From: JBBQFC01 sp038321615
GTDB lineage: Bacteria > Bacteroidota > Bacteroidia > Flavobacteriales_D > Cryomorphaceae
Direction of reading: 5' to 3'
Length of the DNA: 27,122 nucleotides
NCBI GenBank assembly: GCA_038321615.1
Contig: JBBQFC010000045.1
Coordinates: 1-27,122, forward strand
Part shown: positions 1 through 9,391 of the stretch, piece by piece
How the letters are laid out: the number at the start of each line of letters is the position of its first letter
How positions within the stretch are numbered: position 1 is the stretch's first letter
Program-made: the position numbers and the translations under genes
Notes under the pieces: generated by a model
Seen by the model: the letters and a program-made list of their open reading frames with translations, nothing else
Told to the model about the DNA's origin: nothing
Databases searched by the model: none

Positions 1-204
1 GTGGTAGAGAATTTTACAGTAGAAGGCGACTCCAGCGCAGACCGTTTGGAAGTGTTTGATATTACTGGTAAAGTTGTCTTCAGTGCTAAAGGTTCGCGAA
101 CCAATACTTATAATATTGCCGACTTGAAGGTAGGTGGTTACATTGTGAAATTCTACGATGCGGATAATAATGTGTTGTCGACCAATGTACTGATAAAGGA
201 ATAA
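1..204 (+). CDS. T9SS type A C-terminal sorting domain, 3' end of a secreted protein gene (partial)
   Basis: The window opens inside this gene, so the GTG at position 1 is simply an in-frame valine codon and not a credible start. The visible 67 residues form the beta-rich tail used as a type IX secretion signal: LEVFDITGKVV (about residues 16-26), an N-x-Y-N-I-x-D-L-K-x-G-x-Y segment and a final Y/F-rich strand ending NVLIKE. In this family the domain is recognised by the T9SS, whose outer-membrane translocon SprA is encoded at 1655-9001, and is normally cleaved after export. What the exported protein does cannot be known from this end. A hairpin terminator follows 26 bases after the stop. 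Confidence is high for the domain and nil for the function of the rest. Confidence 0.85.
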   Translation: MVENFTVEGDSSADRLEVFDITGKVVFSAKGSRTNTYNIADLKVGGYIVKFYDADNNVLSTNVLIKE

Positions 205-208
205 AGTA

Positions 209-919
209 TCAGTTGAAATCTTTTCGAATGGTCGGTTGGCTCAAGAGTTGACCGACTATTTTTTTTAATCCAGAGGTAGCCCTTTCGTGAATGTGGATAA
301 ATTCTGCTGACCGATGCGACCCTTGCTCTTCTGGATCAACTATAAATTTTTGATTGGCATTTCGGGCCATTTCAGCCAGTCCGGCTGCCGGATACACGCT
401 GAGCGAAGTGCCGACGATGATTAGAATATCGGCTTCCGTAACGAGGTCTATGGCTTCATCCATGGCTGGTACAAGCTCTCCAAACCATACAATATGCGGA
501 CGAAGTTGACTTCCTGCCGGACATTTATCTCCTAGTTTCAACCCATCCATGGGCATATCGTAAATTGGGCTTTCATGCACTGTGCTTCTGCATTTCAAAA
601 GTTGGCCATGCAGGTGCACCACGCAAGAAGAGCCTGCGCGCTCATGCAAGTCGTCGACGTTTTGAGTTATGATATGCACCTTATATTTAGTTTCGAGCTC
701 TTTCAGAGCCAGATGTCCCGCATTTGGCGCCGCTTTGCGCAATTGAGCAAGACGCTCATTGTAAAATCGCAAAACCAATTCCGGGTTTCGCGCCCAGGCC
801 TCCGGCGTTGCCACGTCTTCCACGCGATGGTTATCCCAAAGGCCGCCATTGTCGCGGAAAGTTTTTAAACCACTTTCGGCGCTCATCCCTGCGCCAGTTA
901 GCACTGCTATTTTCTGCAT
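209..919 (-). CDS. cobB: NAD-dependent protein deacylase, SIR2 family class III (CobB-like)
   Basis: Sirtuins remove acyl groups from lysine using NAD+, giving nicotinamide and O-acyl-ADP-ribose. The start is set at the ATG at 919-917 (MQKIAVLTGAGMSAESG); an in-frame ATG at 937 would add only six residues before the Rossmann strand. Visible motifs: GAGMSAESGLKTFRD (residues 9-23, NAD), TQNVDDLHERAG (85-96), catalytic His104 in HLHG, and RPHIVWFGE (140-148). Tyr53 and Arg56 match the Y-x-x-R pair that marks class III sirtuins able to desuccinylate or demalonylate. The zinc module keeps only two cysteines (Cys110, Cys133) of the usual four, which to my knowledge is common in Bacteroidota members. 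At 236 aa it is normal length for the family. It is convergent with the gene at 1-204 and divergent from ruvA. Cellular targets are unknown. Confidence 0.93.
   Translation of the reverse strand: MQKIAVLTGAGMSAESGLKTFRDNGGLWDNHRVEDVATPEAWARNPELVLRFYNERLAQLRKAAPNAGHLALKELETKYKVHIITQNVDDLHERAGSSCVVHLHGQLLKCRSTVHESPIYDMPMDGLKLGDKCPAGSQLRPHIVWFGELVPAMDEAIDLVTEADILIIVGTSLSVYPAAGLAEMARNANQKFIVDPEEQGSHRSAEFIHIHERATSGLKKIVGQLLSQPTIRKDFN
231..266 (+). terminator. Rho-independent terminator of the T9SS cargo gene, inside the sirtuin 3' end
   Basis: GTCGGT (231-236) pairs with ACCGAC (251-256). The stem extends inward through G-T wobbles and CT/AG pairs to a small CAAG loop, and a run of eight T follows at 259-266. 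The T-run lies only on the plus-strand side, so it should stop transcription coming from the gene at 1-204. The same bases encode the last residues of the convergent sirtuin gene (stop at 209-211). Confidence 0.7.
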
Positions 920-1007
920 TCGAAAAGGTATCAACACTTCCGCGCTACTTGCCGCGAAGTGATTAAATTAGCGCCCCAAACCTTGAGCCGTTACAAAAGA
1001 AGGAGCT

Positions 1008-1015
1008 CAAAAGTA
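1008..1015 (-). promoter_or_regulatory. Putative Bacteroidota -7 box for the sirtuin gene
   Basis: On the minus strand this reads TACTTTTG, an exact match to TAnnTTTG, about 90 bases upstream of the chosen sirtuin start in the 118-base divergent spacer with ruvA. I see no TTTG -33 element at 19-21 bases upstream, so the call rests on the -7 box alone. Confidence 0.35.
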
Positions 1016-1058
1016 AGGATGCTTTGATAAAAATTTATCCCCTTCCCCATAACCTATG

Positions 1059-1640
1059 ATGGCTTACATAAACGGGCGCATAATTACCCGCACCCCCACC
1101 TTTGGGGTCATTGAAAATCACGGTATCGGCTACGCTTTTCAAAATACGCTGCACACCTATGAGCTATTGAAGGACGGCGCAGAGTCCAAGCTTTTCATAC
1201 ATACCGTGATTCGAGAAGACGCCCACCTGCTCTATGGTTTTGCAGCCGAGGAAGAGCGCAGCATGTTCCGCAGCCTTATTTCGGTTTCGGGGATCGGCCC
1301 ATCATCTGCCCTGGCCGCCCTATCGAGCTATAAGCCCAAGGAAATCGCCGATGCCATAGCCCACGGCGATGTGAATAAGCTCAAAAAGATTAAAGGGATA
1401 GGCATAAAATCTGCCGAACGCATCATTGTGGACTTGCGCGATAAAGTAGGAGCCGCCCAAGCGAATTTTGATAATTTTGGCGGCCCGAACAATACCTTGC
1501 GGTCAGAGGCGTTAAGAGCCTTGCAGAATCTAGGCTTTGATCCCCGCAAATCTCAAATTGTGGTCGATAAGGTGCTAGAAACGGGCGATGAATCGATGAG
1601 TATTGAAGTTTTAATTAAGCAGAGTTTAAAGAGCCTTTAG
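1059..1640 (+). CDS. ruvA: Holliday junction branch migration complex subunit RuvA
   Basis: RuvA binds four-way DNA junctions as a tetramer and loads the RuvB motor during recombinational repair. Two ATG codons are adjacent (1056 and 1059); the second gives MAYINGRI, which matches the usual RuvA N-terminus. Counting from the first, the OB-fold covers about residues 2-65. The first helix-hairpin-helix is at 77-89 (VSGIGPSSALAAL) and the second at 112-127 (IKGIGIKSAERIIVDL). The C-terminal RuvB-binding helices follow from about 149 (RSEALRALQNLGFD). The length of 193-194 aa is normal. No RuvB or RuvC gene is nearby. It lies 14 bases upstream of sprA, an arrangement I recall from other Bacteroidota, and probably shares its transcript. 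Confidence 0.97.
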   Translation: MAYINGRIITRTPTFGVIENHGIGYAFQNTLHTYELLKDGAESKLFIHTVIREDAHLLYGFAAEEERSMFRSLISVSGIGPSSALAALSSYKPKEIADAIAHGDVNKLKKIKGIGIKSAERIIVDLRDKVGAAQANFDNFGGPNNTLRSEALRALQNLGFDPRKSQIVVDKVLETGDESMSIEVLIKQSLKSL

Positions 1641-1654
1641 CCCTTTAAGAAAAT

Positions 1655-4600
1655 GTGAATTTGCGGTTTCGAAATATTTGGCAACTTGTTGCTGTAGCAA
1701 TCCTTTTGCTCCTTGTTTGGACAGGAAATGCAAGCAGGCCCTTGTACGAGCGTACAGAGGTTAACTTGCCCGTATTTACCGTTTTCCCATTCGAATCTGC
1801 CGAAGACGATAATTCATATCGACAAAAGTCGAAGCGTCATTCCGCACTTACTGCCTTACCGGTCGATTCGCCCGAAGTGCCGCTTCCATATCCTATTGAG
1901 GATGAGATCAACCCTTTCGGTTCGAATGGAAGAATAAATCTCACCGATCCCAGCAATGTTAACAATGAAATAGAGTACGATCCGGCTACCGGTCGCTACT
2001 ACTTCTACCAGCGCATCGGAGATATAATCGATTATCGAAATCCTACGGTAATGACTTTCGATGAATACATGGATTATGTAAATCGAAATTCTGTTCGCGA
2101 TTACTGGAAAGAGATTCGCACCAATGATCAAATTGCCGACGATGACGCCGCCGGACCCGACCCATTTCGCCCGAGCCTCCAAATTAACAATCAGACCTTC
2201 GATCGGATTTTCGGAGGAAGTACCGTTGACATTCGTCCGCAGGGTAGCGCAGAGCTCACTTTCGGGGTAAACATTAACAAGAATGAGAATCCGCAGATTC
2301 CCATCAATCAAAGAAGCATCACGACATTTAATTTCGATCAGCGTATACAGCTGAATGTTGTTGGAAATATCGGTGATAAACTGAAGATTTCTACCAACTA
2401 TAATACCGAAGCGACCTTCGATTTTGAGAACCAAACGAAGTTGGAATACACGGGCTACGAGGATGAGATCATTCAAAAGATCGAAGCAGGAAATGTGAGC
2501 CTTCCGCTTAATAACTCTCTTATCGTAGGGAGTCAGAGTCTTTTCGGATTTAAAACCGAACTAAAATTCGGCCGACTCACTGCCACCACAATCTTCTCGC
2601 AAGAGCGCGGCCAAAAGAAACAGATTAACGTGCAAGGCGGTGCCCAAACGCAGGAATTCGAGATAGGGATAGACAATTACGAAGCCAATCGCCACTACTT
2701 TTTGAGCGGCTATTTCCGTTCGGCCTATGACAGAGCACTGCGCGCATTGCCAGTGGTAAACTCGCAAGTTCAGATTACCCGTATTGAAGTTTGGGTGGTG
2801 AACCAAACAGCCAATGTGGAGAACACTCGAAACATTATTGGATTCACAGATATCGGTGAAGACGCGGCGTTCCAGAATCCGGCTTTCCCTTTTTCTCTGG
2901 TTCCGCTGGGCGATAATCCGCTCAATCAGTTTCCCGATAACGGGCAAAATCAACTTTATACCACTGTTGCCGGAAATCCGGCCATCCGCGGTTTTTCTAA
3001 TTCATCGCAGGCCTTATCGGCTCTTGGCTTAGTGAACGGTCGCGATTTTGAGCGACTTTCGAATGCTCGGCAATTGAGTCCAAATGAATTCACCTATAAC
3101 GAGCGGTTGGGTTTTATCTCTTTAAATCAAGCACTCAACAATGCAGAAGTGCTGGCCGTAGGCTACCAATATACGCTCAATGGACGTACCTATCAGGTGG
3201 GCGATTTATCGAACGATGGCTTTACAGCTCCCGACGCACTCTACGTCAAGATGCTAAAATCGACGGTGTTAGATATTCGGAGCCCGCTTTGGGATTTAAT
3301 GATGAAGAACGTTTATTCACTTGGGTCTTTCCAGGTAAATAGCGATCAGTTTTTCTTCAATGTGTGGTACAACGATCCCGACGAAGGGGTGGACGTACCG
3401 GTAATTCCGGAGCCGCAGGTGCAGGATATTCCGCTGTTGCAAATCTTTGAACTCGATAAACTCGATCAAAACAGTAATCCCCAATCTGATGGTCGATTTG
3501 ACTTTGTGGACTTTGCAGCAACGCAGGGGGGAACCATAAACTCGCTTAACGGTAGAGTGTACTTCCCTGTAATTGAGCCTTTCGGACAACACCTCCGCGG
3601 AAGGCTAGAAACCGCTGGTCTTGACGAAAGCCAAATTGAGCGGATCGTTTACCCACAGCTTTATGACTCAACGAAAATCGTAGCCCAGCAAAATTTCCTC
3701 TACCTCAATCGATTTAAGCTTCGCGGAAGTTACCGATCGGCTTCTTCGGACGAGATTTCTCTCAACGCCCTCAATATTCCACAAGGTGCTGTTCAGGTTA
3801 CAGCAGGAGGGGTTCTGCTTGTTGAGAATCAAGATTATACAGTTGATTACAATTTAGGTCGGGTGCGGATATTAAACACGGGATTGATGGAGTCGCAAAC
3901 CCCGATCAGCGTTTCCGTGGAGAGTAATACCCTTTTTAGTATTCAAACGCGGCGCCTGATGGGCGCTCGATTTGACTACCGCTTTAATGAGAATTTTACG
4001 CTCGGTTCTACCGTGCTCAACCTCAATGAGCGGCCGCTTACTCAAAAGGTCAATATCGGCGACGAACCGATGAACAATACATTGGTTGGTTTTGACGCGC
4101 GCTACCAAGACGAATCGCGGGCTTTGACAGATTTTGTAAACCTTCTCCCTTTTATCAATACCAGCGAAACATCCAACATCGATGCATCCCTGGAGTTTGC
4201 GCAGCTCTTTCCCGGTCATAATAGAGCAGTAGGCCGATCGGGCAATGCGTATATCGATGACTTTGAGGGTACCATTTCACAGATCGATCTTCGAAATTTT
4301 GCTTCCTGGGGCTTAGCATCTATTCCACAATTTCAACCCCAACGATTCCCTGAAGGCGATGTAATTGACGATATTTCTCTCGGATTTAACCGTGGTAAGT
4401 TTGCTTGGTACGTGCTTGATCCACTCTTCTTCCGCAACGATAACATCACGCCCGAAAACATTAATAACGACTTCCATTACCAGCGGCAGGTTACCGAAAA
4501 TGAAGTTTTTCCCGACCGTGAGTTACCGGCAGGGACCCCGGCAAATATTGCCACTCTCGATCTATCGTTCTTCCCGAGTGAGCGCGGGCCATACAATTAC

Positions 4601-7600
4601 GATGCAGAACCCACGATTTTAACTGCGGGGATAAATCCACAGACAGGCGCCTTGAACGATCCAGGTTCGCGATGGGGCGGTATTCAGCGGGCTATTAATA
4701 CCACCGACTTCGAACAGACCAACGTAGAGTTTATCCAGTTTTGGGTAATGGATCCTTACAACGTGGACGCGCGCGACAACCTCGGAACTTCGGGCAATGT
4801 GAATGGAAAACTGCTGGTGAATATTGGAAATGTATCGGAAGACTTGCTCCGCGATGGGCAAATGAGCTTTGAGAATGGCTTGCCAACAGATCCGGCAAAT
4901 CCCAATGGACTGCTCACGGATACTACTGCTTGGGCGCAAGTACCGGTGACCCAAAGCATCGTAAATGCTTTTGACAATACCACCAATAGCAACCGCACCC
5001 AGGATGTGGGGTTCGACGGCTTCGACGATCCCGGTGAACGCGCCTATTTTGATGATTTTCTCCAACGTATGACGGCATTGCCAGGGGTGGTACAGGCGGT
5101 GCTTGATGTGGCGAATGCCGATCCATCGACCGATAATTACCATTTCTTTCGCGGAAGCGACTACGATAATCAACAGCTGGATATTCTAGAGCGTTACAAG
5201 AAATGGAATGGTTTTGAAGGCAACTCCATAACCACGCAAGATAGCCCAGAAGATTACCCTGCACAGGCAACGATTCTTCCCACCACGGAAGACGTAAATC
5301 AAGATTTAACATTGGCGGAAGCCGAAAGCTATTACCAATATCAAATCGATCTGCCCGACCCGCAGATTTCGCCCGGTTCATGGACCGTGGGTAACAATTA
5401 CATTACCGACATTACCCAAGGAGTGGCTGGCGACGGACGGTTGGTTAACTGGTATCAGTTTAAAATTCCAGTACGCGAAGGCGTGGCCGTGAATAATATT
5501 CAAGATTTGCGCTCCATTCGCTTTATGCGCATGGTTACAACTGGTTTTGAAACGCCGGTGGTAATGCGGTTTGCCCGACTGGAATTGATCCGGGGTGAAT
5601 GGCGGCGCTATACCCAATCGCTGCGCGAAGGGGAATTTATACCAGGTGCTCCTGGCGAAACCGAATTTGATATTCTCGCAGTGAATATCGAAGAGAATAG
5701 TGAGCGCGTTCCGCTCAACTACGTTACACCCCCTGGAATATCGCGGGAGATCGATGCGGGTACAGCCAACTTGCGCAGTCTAAATGAGCAATCGCTTGTG
5801 CTCCGTACCAGCAATTTATCAGACGGCGATTCGCGAGCTGCTTTCCGGAGCACCGATATCGACATGCGACAGTACGGTAATCTACAGATGTTCATTCACG
5901 GTGAAACGATCGATCCCAATAATCCCTTAGCCTTTGGAGATGTAAGCGTATTTGTGCGTTTGGGTACCGATTTTGATCAAAACTTTTACGAGTACGAGAT
6001 ACCAGTTATCCCAACAGACTTAAACGCTTCGAGCACTCCACAAAACATTTGGCCGGAAGGCAATAATATGCTGATTGAATTCAGCAAACTTCAAGCCGCG
6101 AAGAACCGAAGAAATCAAACTGGAGCTGCCGATAACCAAGTATACGTGGAGATGGATGGCAATCGACGGATTCGAATAAAGGGAAATCCAGTATTGAGTT
6201 CTGTACGCACTATAATGATCGGTGTGCGCAACCCCAATGGCAACGGCGACCCCGTGTACGGCAATATTTGGGCAACCGACGATGGCCAACCGGAGAGTTC
6301 AGAAATTTGGGTGAATGAACTTCGCCTCAGCGACTTCAACAATGACGGTGGTTGGGCTGCCGTGGGTAGAGTTAATGCACAAATGGCCGATTTTGCGAAT
6401 GTTTCCCTGGCAGGAAATATCAGCACGCCCAATTTTGGAGCGCTGGAAAGTCGTGTATCCGAGCGGCCACAGGAGCAGTCGATGGGGTACGATTTGGCTA
6501 CGAATGTGAACGTCGATAAATTCCTTCCCGAAGAATCGGGGATAAAAATACCGATGTACGTCGGACGGTCGGAGCAAGTAATTCTCCCTCGGTTCGATCC
6601 GCTGGCGCCCGACTTAGAGCTCGATGATGTTACGGCAGGCTTGCCCGATGATGAACAACAAGAAATTCGCAAACGATCGCAGACCTATGTTCGGCGTACC
6701 AGCTTCAACCTTACCAATGTGCGCAAGGAGCGAACCGATCCCAACAAAACCCCGCAGATATGGGATATTGAGAATTTCAACGCTACGTTTTCAACAAGTA
6801 AGCGGTATTTCTACGATATCAATACCGCTTTCGACCGTCAAAATCAATTCCGTGTAGGACTCGGCTATGCCTTCAATTCCCGACCTAGGAATTTCAAGCC
6901 ATTTGCCACGAGCCAGTTTTTGCGGAAATCGGATTATTTAGCCCTTATACGCGATTTCAACTTTACGCTGGTTCCAAAAACGTTTTCCTTCCGCTCCGAC
7001 TTGAACCGCACCTATAACGAGCAGCAGTTTGAGAATAATAGTGATGTGTTCAGCTTCGAGCAACCTATTCTTTACACCAAAACATTTAATTGGAATAGGG
7101 TGTACGATGTGCAGCACGACCTTACCGAATCGATACGGCTTACCTACAGTGCGAATAATCTCTCTTTCGTTCGTGAGCCCTTAGGCCGCCGCGATAAGGA
7201 CGATGCCAATGCCTGGCGGGGTTACCGCGACTCGGTATGGCAAAGCCTTTTGAGCTTCGGCGACAATGTAACATTCAACCAACTTTTCTCGGCGAATTAT
7301 AAGGTGCCAATCGATAAAATCCCAATTCTCGATTGGATTACCACCGACCTGCGCTATAGCGGAAGTTACAATTGGCAACGGGCGCCTTTCAGCCAAGATA
7401 CGCTCGGGAATATCATTCAAAATTCGCGGACCTTAACCCTCAATGGGCAAGCGAATTTTATCACGCTTTACAACAAAATCCCTTATTTGAAGGGCGTTAA
7501 TCAAAAATTCCAACGGTTGGGGCGCAGTTCGGGAAGATCGGCAACGCCTTCGAAAGATGCCAAGGCGCCGCCGAAGGACGAGACAGCTCCGGTGAAAAAG

Positions 7601-9001
7601 GAAGATCCTAATGCCATTAAACCGCTTGATTATGTGGCGAAGGTGTTCATGAGTTTGAAGAGCATAAGCCTGGTGTATAGCCAAAACGAGGGAACACTAC
7701 TCCCGGGCTATAACCGCACATCCAATATTATAGGTATGGATCCGGGCTTCAATGCGCCGGGTGTGGCATTCGTATTTGGCCACCAAACCGATGATTTCAA
7801 CCGGCAGGCAGCGCTCCGGGGCTGGCTCGTCGATAATCCCTATATCAATCAGCAGTATTTGCAAACGTACACGGAGGATTTTAACCTCCGGACAAATTTT
7901 GAGCCCTTGCCCAATATGCGGATCGAGTTTAACAGTGTCCGCACCAAATCGCTAAACGATGGCTCCTTCTATCGGTTCAACAATGATATACAGGCATACT
8001 TGGAGCAAAGCCAATTTGAAAGCGGATCTTTCACCACTTCGCTTTCTGCATGGAAAACTATTCGGGCTCGCGATGATGATGATAACATCAGTCCTTTGTT
8101 TCAGCAATTTCTCGACAATCGGGTTGCGATCTCCAATCGGCTGGCTGTAGAAACGGGCTTCAGTGCGCCGGGAAGTGGAGACGACGGTTATGCCGATGGC
8201 TTCGGAGAAACATCGCAGGACGTGTTGATTCCTGCCTTCGTAGCGGCTTATTCCGGCCAAAGTGTGGATGAAGTGGGCTTGAATATTGACGATTACAGCA
8301 TTTGGGATGCCATACGCAATCCAAGTTGGACGATCAGTTACGACGGTCTCACCAAATTTGCAGGCATCAAGAAGTATTTCCGCACCATTACCCTTGGCCA
8401 TTCTTACCGCAGCACGTATAGCGTGAATAGCTTTACGACCAATCTTGCGGCAGGGGAGGATATCAATGGCAATCCAATCCGCGATAACTCCGAAGACCAA
8501 AACTTTATATCCCGTCAGCAAATCAATGCTGTAACTATCTCCGAGCAGCTTAGCCCGCTTATCCGCATCGATATGACCTGGCAAAACTCCTTAATCACCA
8601 ATTTTGAGATTAACAGAAACCGCATACTCACCTTCAGCACGGCCAATTTCCAGCTTACCGAAAACCGAAGTAATGAGATTGTGCTTGGGTTGGGATACCG
8701 TTTCCCGAACGTAGAGATCAAAATTGGCGGTAAATCGCGTAAGAGCGACCTCAATGTACGTTGCGATTTGAGTATCCGCGATACAGAGATTATTGCCCGC
8801 CGAATGGTAGAAGGAACCAATCAGATTACTTCCGGACAAGACTTGGTTTCGATTAAAACGGCTGTGGACTATGTCATATCCAACCGATTGAATATCCGTG
8901 CGTTTTACGATCAGCAGATAAATAAGCCAAAAGTTTCTATCTCATTTCCTACCACCAATATCAACACTGGTATATCTTTGCGCTTCACTTTAACTCAATA
9001 A
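1655..9001 (+). CDS. sprA: SprA, outer-membrane translocon of the type IX secretion system
   Basis: SprA (Sov in Porphyromonas) is the very large single-chain outer-membrane barrel, of 36 strands in the solved Flavobacterium structure, through which T9SS cargo leaves the cell. It is also needed for gliding. This copy is 2448 aa, in the family's usual range of about 2300-2500. It begins at a GTG with an N-terminal signal segment (about residues 9-26, LVAVAILLLLVW). Recognisable features are the SprA N-terminal repeat region (TFGVNINKNENPQIP and GDKLKISTNYNTEATFD, about residues 200-270), a later AYIDDFEG motif near residue 866, and amphipathic beta strands up to the C-terminal GISLRFTLTQ. A Lys/Pro/Ala-rich linker lies at about residues 1957-1989. 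The partners PorV and Plug and the GldKLMN motor are not in this window. The gcvH gene begins 12 bases after the stop. The reading frame is intact throughout. Confidence 0.97.
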   Translation: MNLRFRNIWQLVAVAILLLLVWTGNASRPLYERTEVNLPVFTVFPFESAEDDNSYRQKSKRHSALTALPVDSPEVPLPYPIEDEINPFGSNGRINLTDPSNVNNEIEYDPATGRYYFYQRIGDIIDYRNPTVMTFDEYMDYVNRNSVRDYWKEIRTNDQIADDDAAGPDPFRPSLQINNQTFDRIFGGSTVDIRPQGSAELTFGVNINKNENPQIPINQRSITTFNFDQRIQLNVVGNIGDKLKISTNYNTEATFDFENQTKLEYTGYEDEIIQKIEAGNVSLPLNNSLIVGSQSLFGFKTELKFGRLTATTIFSQERGQKKQINVQGGAQTQEFEIGIDNYEANRHYFLSGYFRSAYDRALRALPVVNSQVQITRIEVWVVNQTANVENTRNIIGFTDIGEDAAFQNPAFPFSLVPLGDNPLNQFPDNGQNQLYTTVAGNPAIRGFSNSSQALSALGLVNGRDFERLSNARQLSPNEFTYNERLGFISLNQALNNAEVLAVGYQYTLNGRTYQVGDLSNDGFTAPDALYVKMLKSTVLDIRSPLWDLMMKNVYSLGSFQVNSDQFFFNVWYNDPDEGVDVPVIPEPQVQDIPLLQIFELDKLDQNSNPQSDGRFDFVDFAATQGGTINSLNGRVYFPVIEPFGQHLRGRLETAGLDESQIERIVYPQLYDSTKIVAQQNFLYLNRFKLRGSYRSASSDEISLNALNIPQGAVQVTAGGVLLVENQDYTVDYNLGRVRILNTGLMESQTPISVSVESNTLFSIQTRRLMGARFDYRFNENFTLGSTVLNLNERPLTQKVNIGDEPMNNTLVGFDARYQDESRALTDFVNLLPFINTSETSNIDASLEFAQLFPGHNRAVGRSGNAYIDDFEGTISQIDLRNFASWGLASIPQFQPQRFPEGDVIDDISLGFNRGKFAWYVLDPLFFRNDNITPENINNDFHYQRQVTENEVFPDRELPAGTPANIATLDLSFFPSERGPYNYDAEPTILTAGINPQTGALNDPGSRWGGIQRAINTTDFEQTNVEFIQFWVMDPYNVDARDNLGTSGNVNGKLLVNIGNVSEDLLRDGQMSFENGLPTDPANPNGLLTDTTAWAQVPVTQSIVNAFDNTTNSNRTQDVGFDGFDDPGERAYFDDFLQRMTALPGVVQAVLDVANADPSTDNYHFFRGSDYDNQQLDILERYKKWNGFEGNSITTQDSPEDYPAQATILPTTEDVNQDLTLAEAESYYQYQIDLPDPQISPGSWTVGNNYITDITQGVAGDGRLVNWYQFKIPVREGVAVNNIQDLRSIRFMRMVTTGFETPVVMRFARLELIRGEWRRYTQSLREGEFIPGAPGETEFDILAVNIEENSERVPLNYVTPPGISREIDAGTANLRSLNEQSLVLRTSNLSDGDSRAAFRSTDIDMRQYGNLQMFIHGETIDPNNPLAFGDVSVFVRLGTDFDQNFYEYEIPVIPTDLNASSTPQNIWPEGNNMLIEFSKLQAAKNRRNQTGAADNQVYVEMDGNRRIRIKGNPVLSSVRTIMIGVRNPNGNGDPVYGNIWATDDGQPESSEIWVNELRLSDFNNDGGWAAVGRVNAQMADFANVSLAGNISTPNFGALESRVSERPQEQSMGYDLATNVNVDKFLPEESGIKIPMYVGRSEQVILPRFDPLAPDLELDDVTAGLPDDEQQEIRKRSQTYVRRTSFNLTNVRKERTDPNKTPQIWDIENFNATFSTSKRYFYDINTAFDRQNQFRVGLGYAFNSRPRNFKPFATSQFLRKSDYLALIRDFNFTLVPKTFSFRSDLNRTYNEQQFENNSDVFSFEQPILYTKTFNWNRVYDVQHDLTESIRLTYSANNLSFVREPLGRRDKDDANAWRGYRDSVWQSLLSFGDNVTFNQLFSANYKVPIDKIPILDWITTDLRYSGSYNWQRAPFSQDTLGNIIQNSRTLTLNGQANFITLYNKIPYLKGVNQKFQRLGRSSGRSATPSKDAKAPPKDETAPVKKEDPNAIKPLDYVAKVFMSLKSISLVYSQNEGTLLPGYNRTSNIIGMDPGFNAPGVAFVFGHQTDDFNRQAALRGWLVDNPYINQQYLQTYTEDFNLRTNFEPLPNMRIEFNSVRTKSLNDGSFYRFNNDIQAYLEQSQFESGSFTTSLSAWKTIRARDDDDNISPLFQQFLDNRVAISNRLAVETGFSAPGSGDDGYADGFGETSQDVLIPAFVAAYSGQSVDEVGLNIDDYSIWDAIRNPSWTISYDGLTKFAGIKKYFRTITLGHSYRSTYSVNSFTTNLAAGEDINGNPIRDNSEDQNFISRQQINAVTISEQLSPLIRIDMTWQNSLITNFEINRNRILTFSTANFQLTENRSNEIVLGLGYRFPNVEIKIGGKSRKSDLNVRCDLSIRDTEIIARRMVEGTNQITSGQDLVSIKTAVDYVISNRLNIRAFYDQQINKPKVSISFPTTNINTGISLRFTLTQ

Positions 9002-9013
9002 GCCAACACTCTA

Positions 9014-9391
9014 ATGAACGTACCTGCCGAATTGAAATATACCAAAGAACACGAATGGGTGAAAATTGATGGCGATATCGCCACAGTTGGAATCACTTCT
9101 TTTGCTCAGGGCGAATTGGGCGATATTGTATTCGTAGAAATCGAGACCGAAGGAAGCACCCTTCAATCGGGTGAAGTATTTGGCTCTATCGAAGCAGTTA
9201 AAACCGTTTCGGATCTCTTTATGCCCTTAAGTGGAGAAGTTATTGAGTTTAACACCAAGCTCGAATCGGAGCCGGAATTGGTCAATAACGATCCATACAA
9301 TAAGGGTTGGATGGTAAAAATTAAATTGAACTCTCCAGCTGAAGTCGCCGAGCTTTTGGAAGCCGACGCATACCAAGATCTCATTGGCTGA
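9014..9391 (+). CDS. gcvH: Glycine cleavage system H protein
   Basis: GcvH carries the lipoyl arm that shuttles the aminomethyl group between the P, T and L proteins in glycine breakdown; in some bacteria it also serves as a lipoate relay. The 125-aa length is typical. The N-terminal KYTKEHEWVKIDGD (about residues 8-21), the TVGITSFAQGELGDIVFVE strand block (25-43) and the lipoyl-lysine motif ESVKA-like IEAVKTVSD with Lys63 are all present, as is the C-terminal NDPYNKGWMVKIKL. No gcvP or gcvT is nearby, so the gene stands apart from its pathway partners, as is usual in flavobacteria. It sits between sprA and a VanZ gene that overlaps its stop codon. Confidence 0.97.
   Translation: MNVPAELKYTKEHEWVKIDGDIATVGITSFAQGELGDIVFVEIETEGSTLQSGEVFGSIEAVKTVSDLFMPLSGEVIEFNTKLESEPELVNNDPYNKGWMVKIKLNSPAEVAELLEADAYQDLIG

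Noticed and set aside
1856..2476. Minus-strand open frames of about 200 codons opposite sprA (also at 4619-5173, 6115-6672 and 7952-8584)
   Set aside because: All are antisense to an intact sprA reading frame and show no domain, signal or operon logic.
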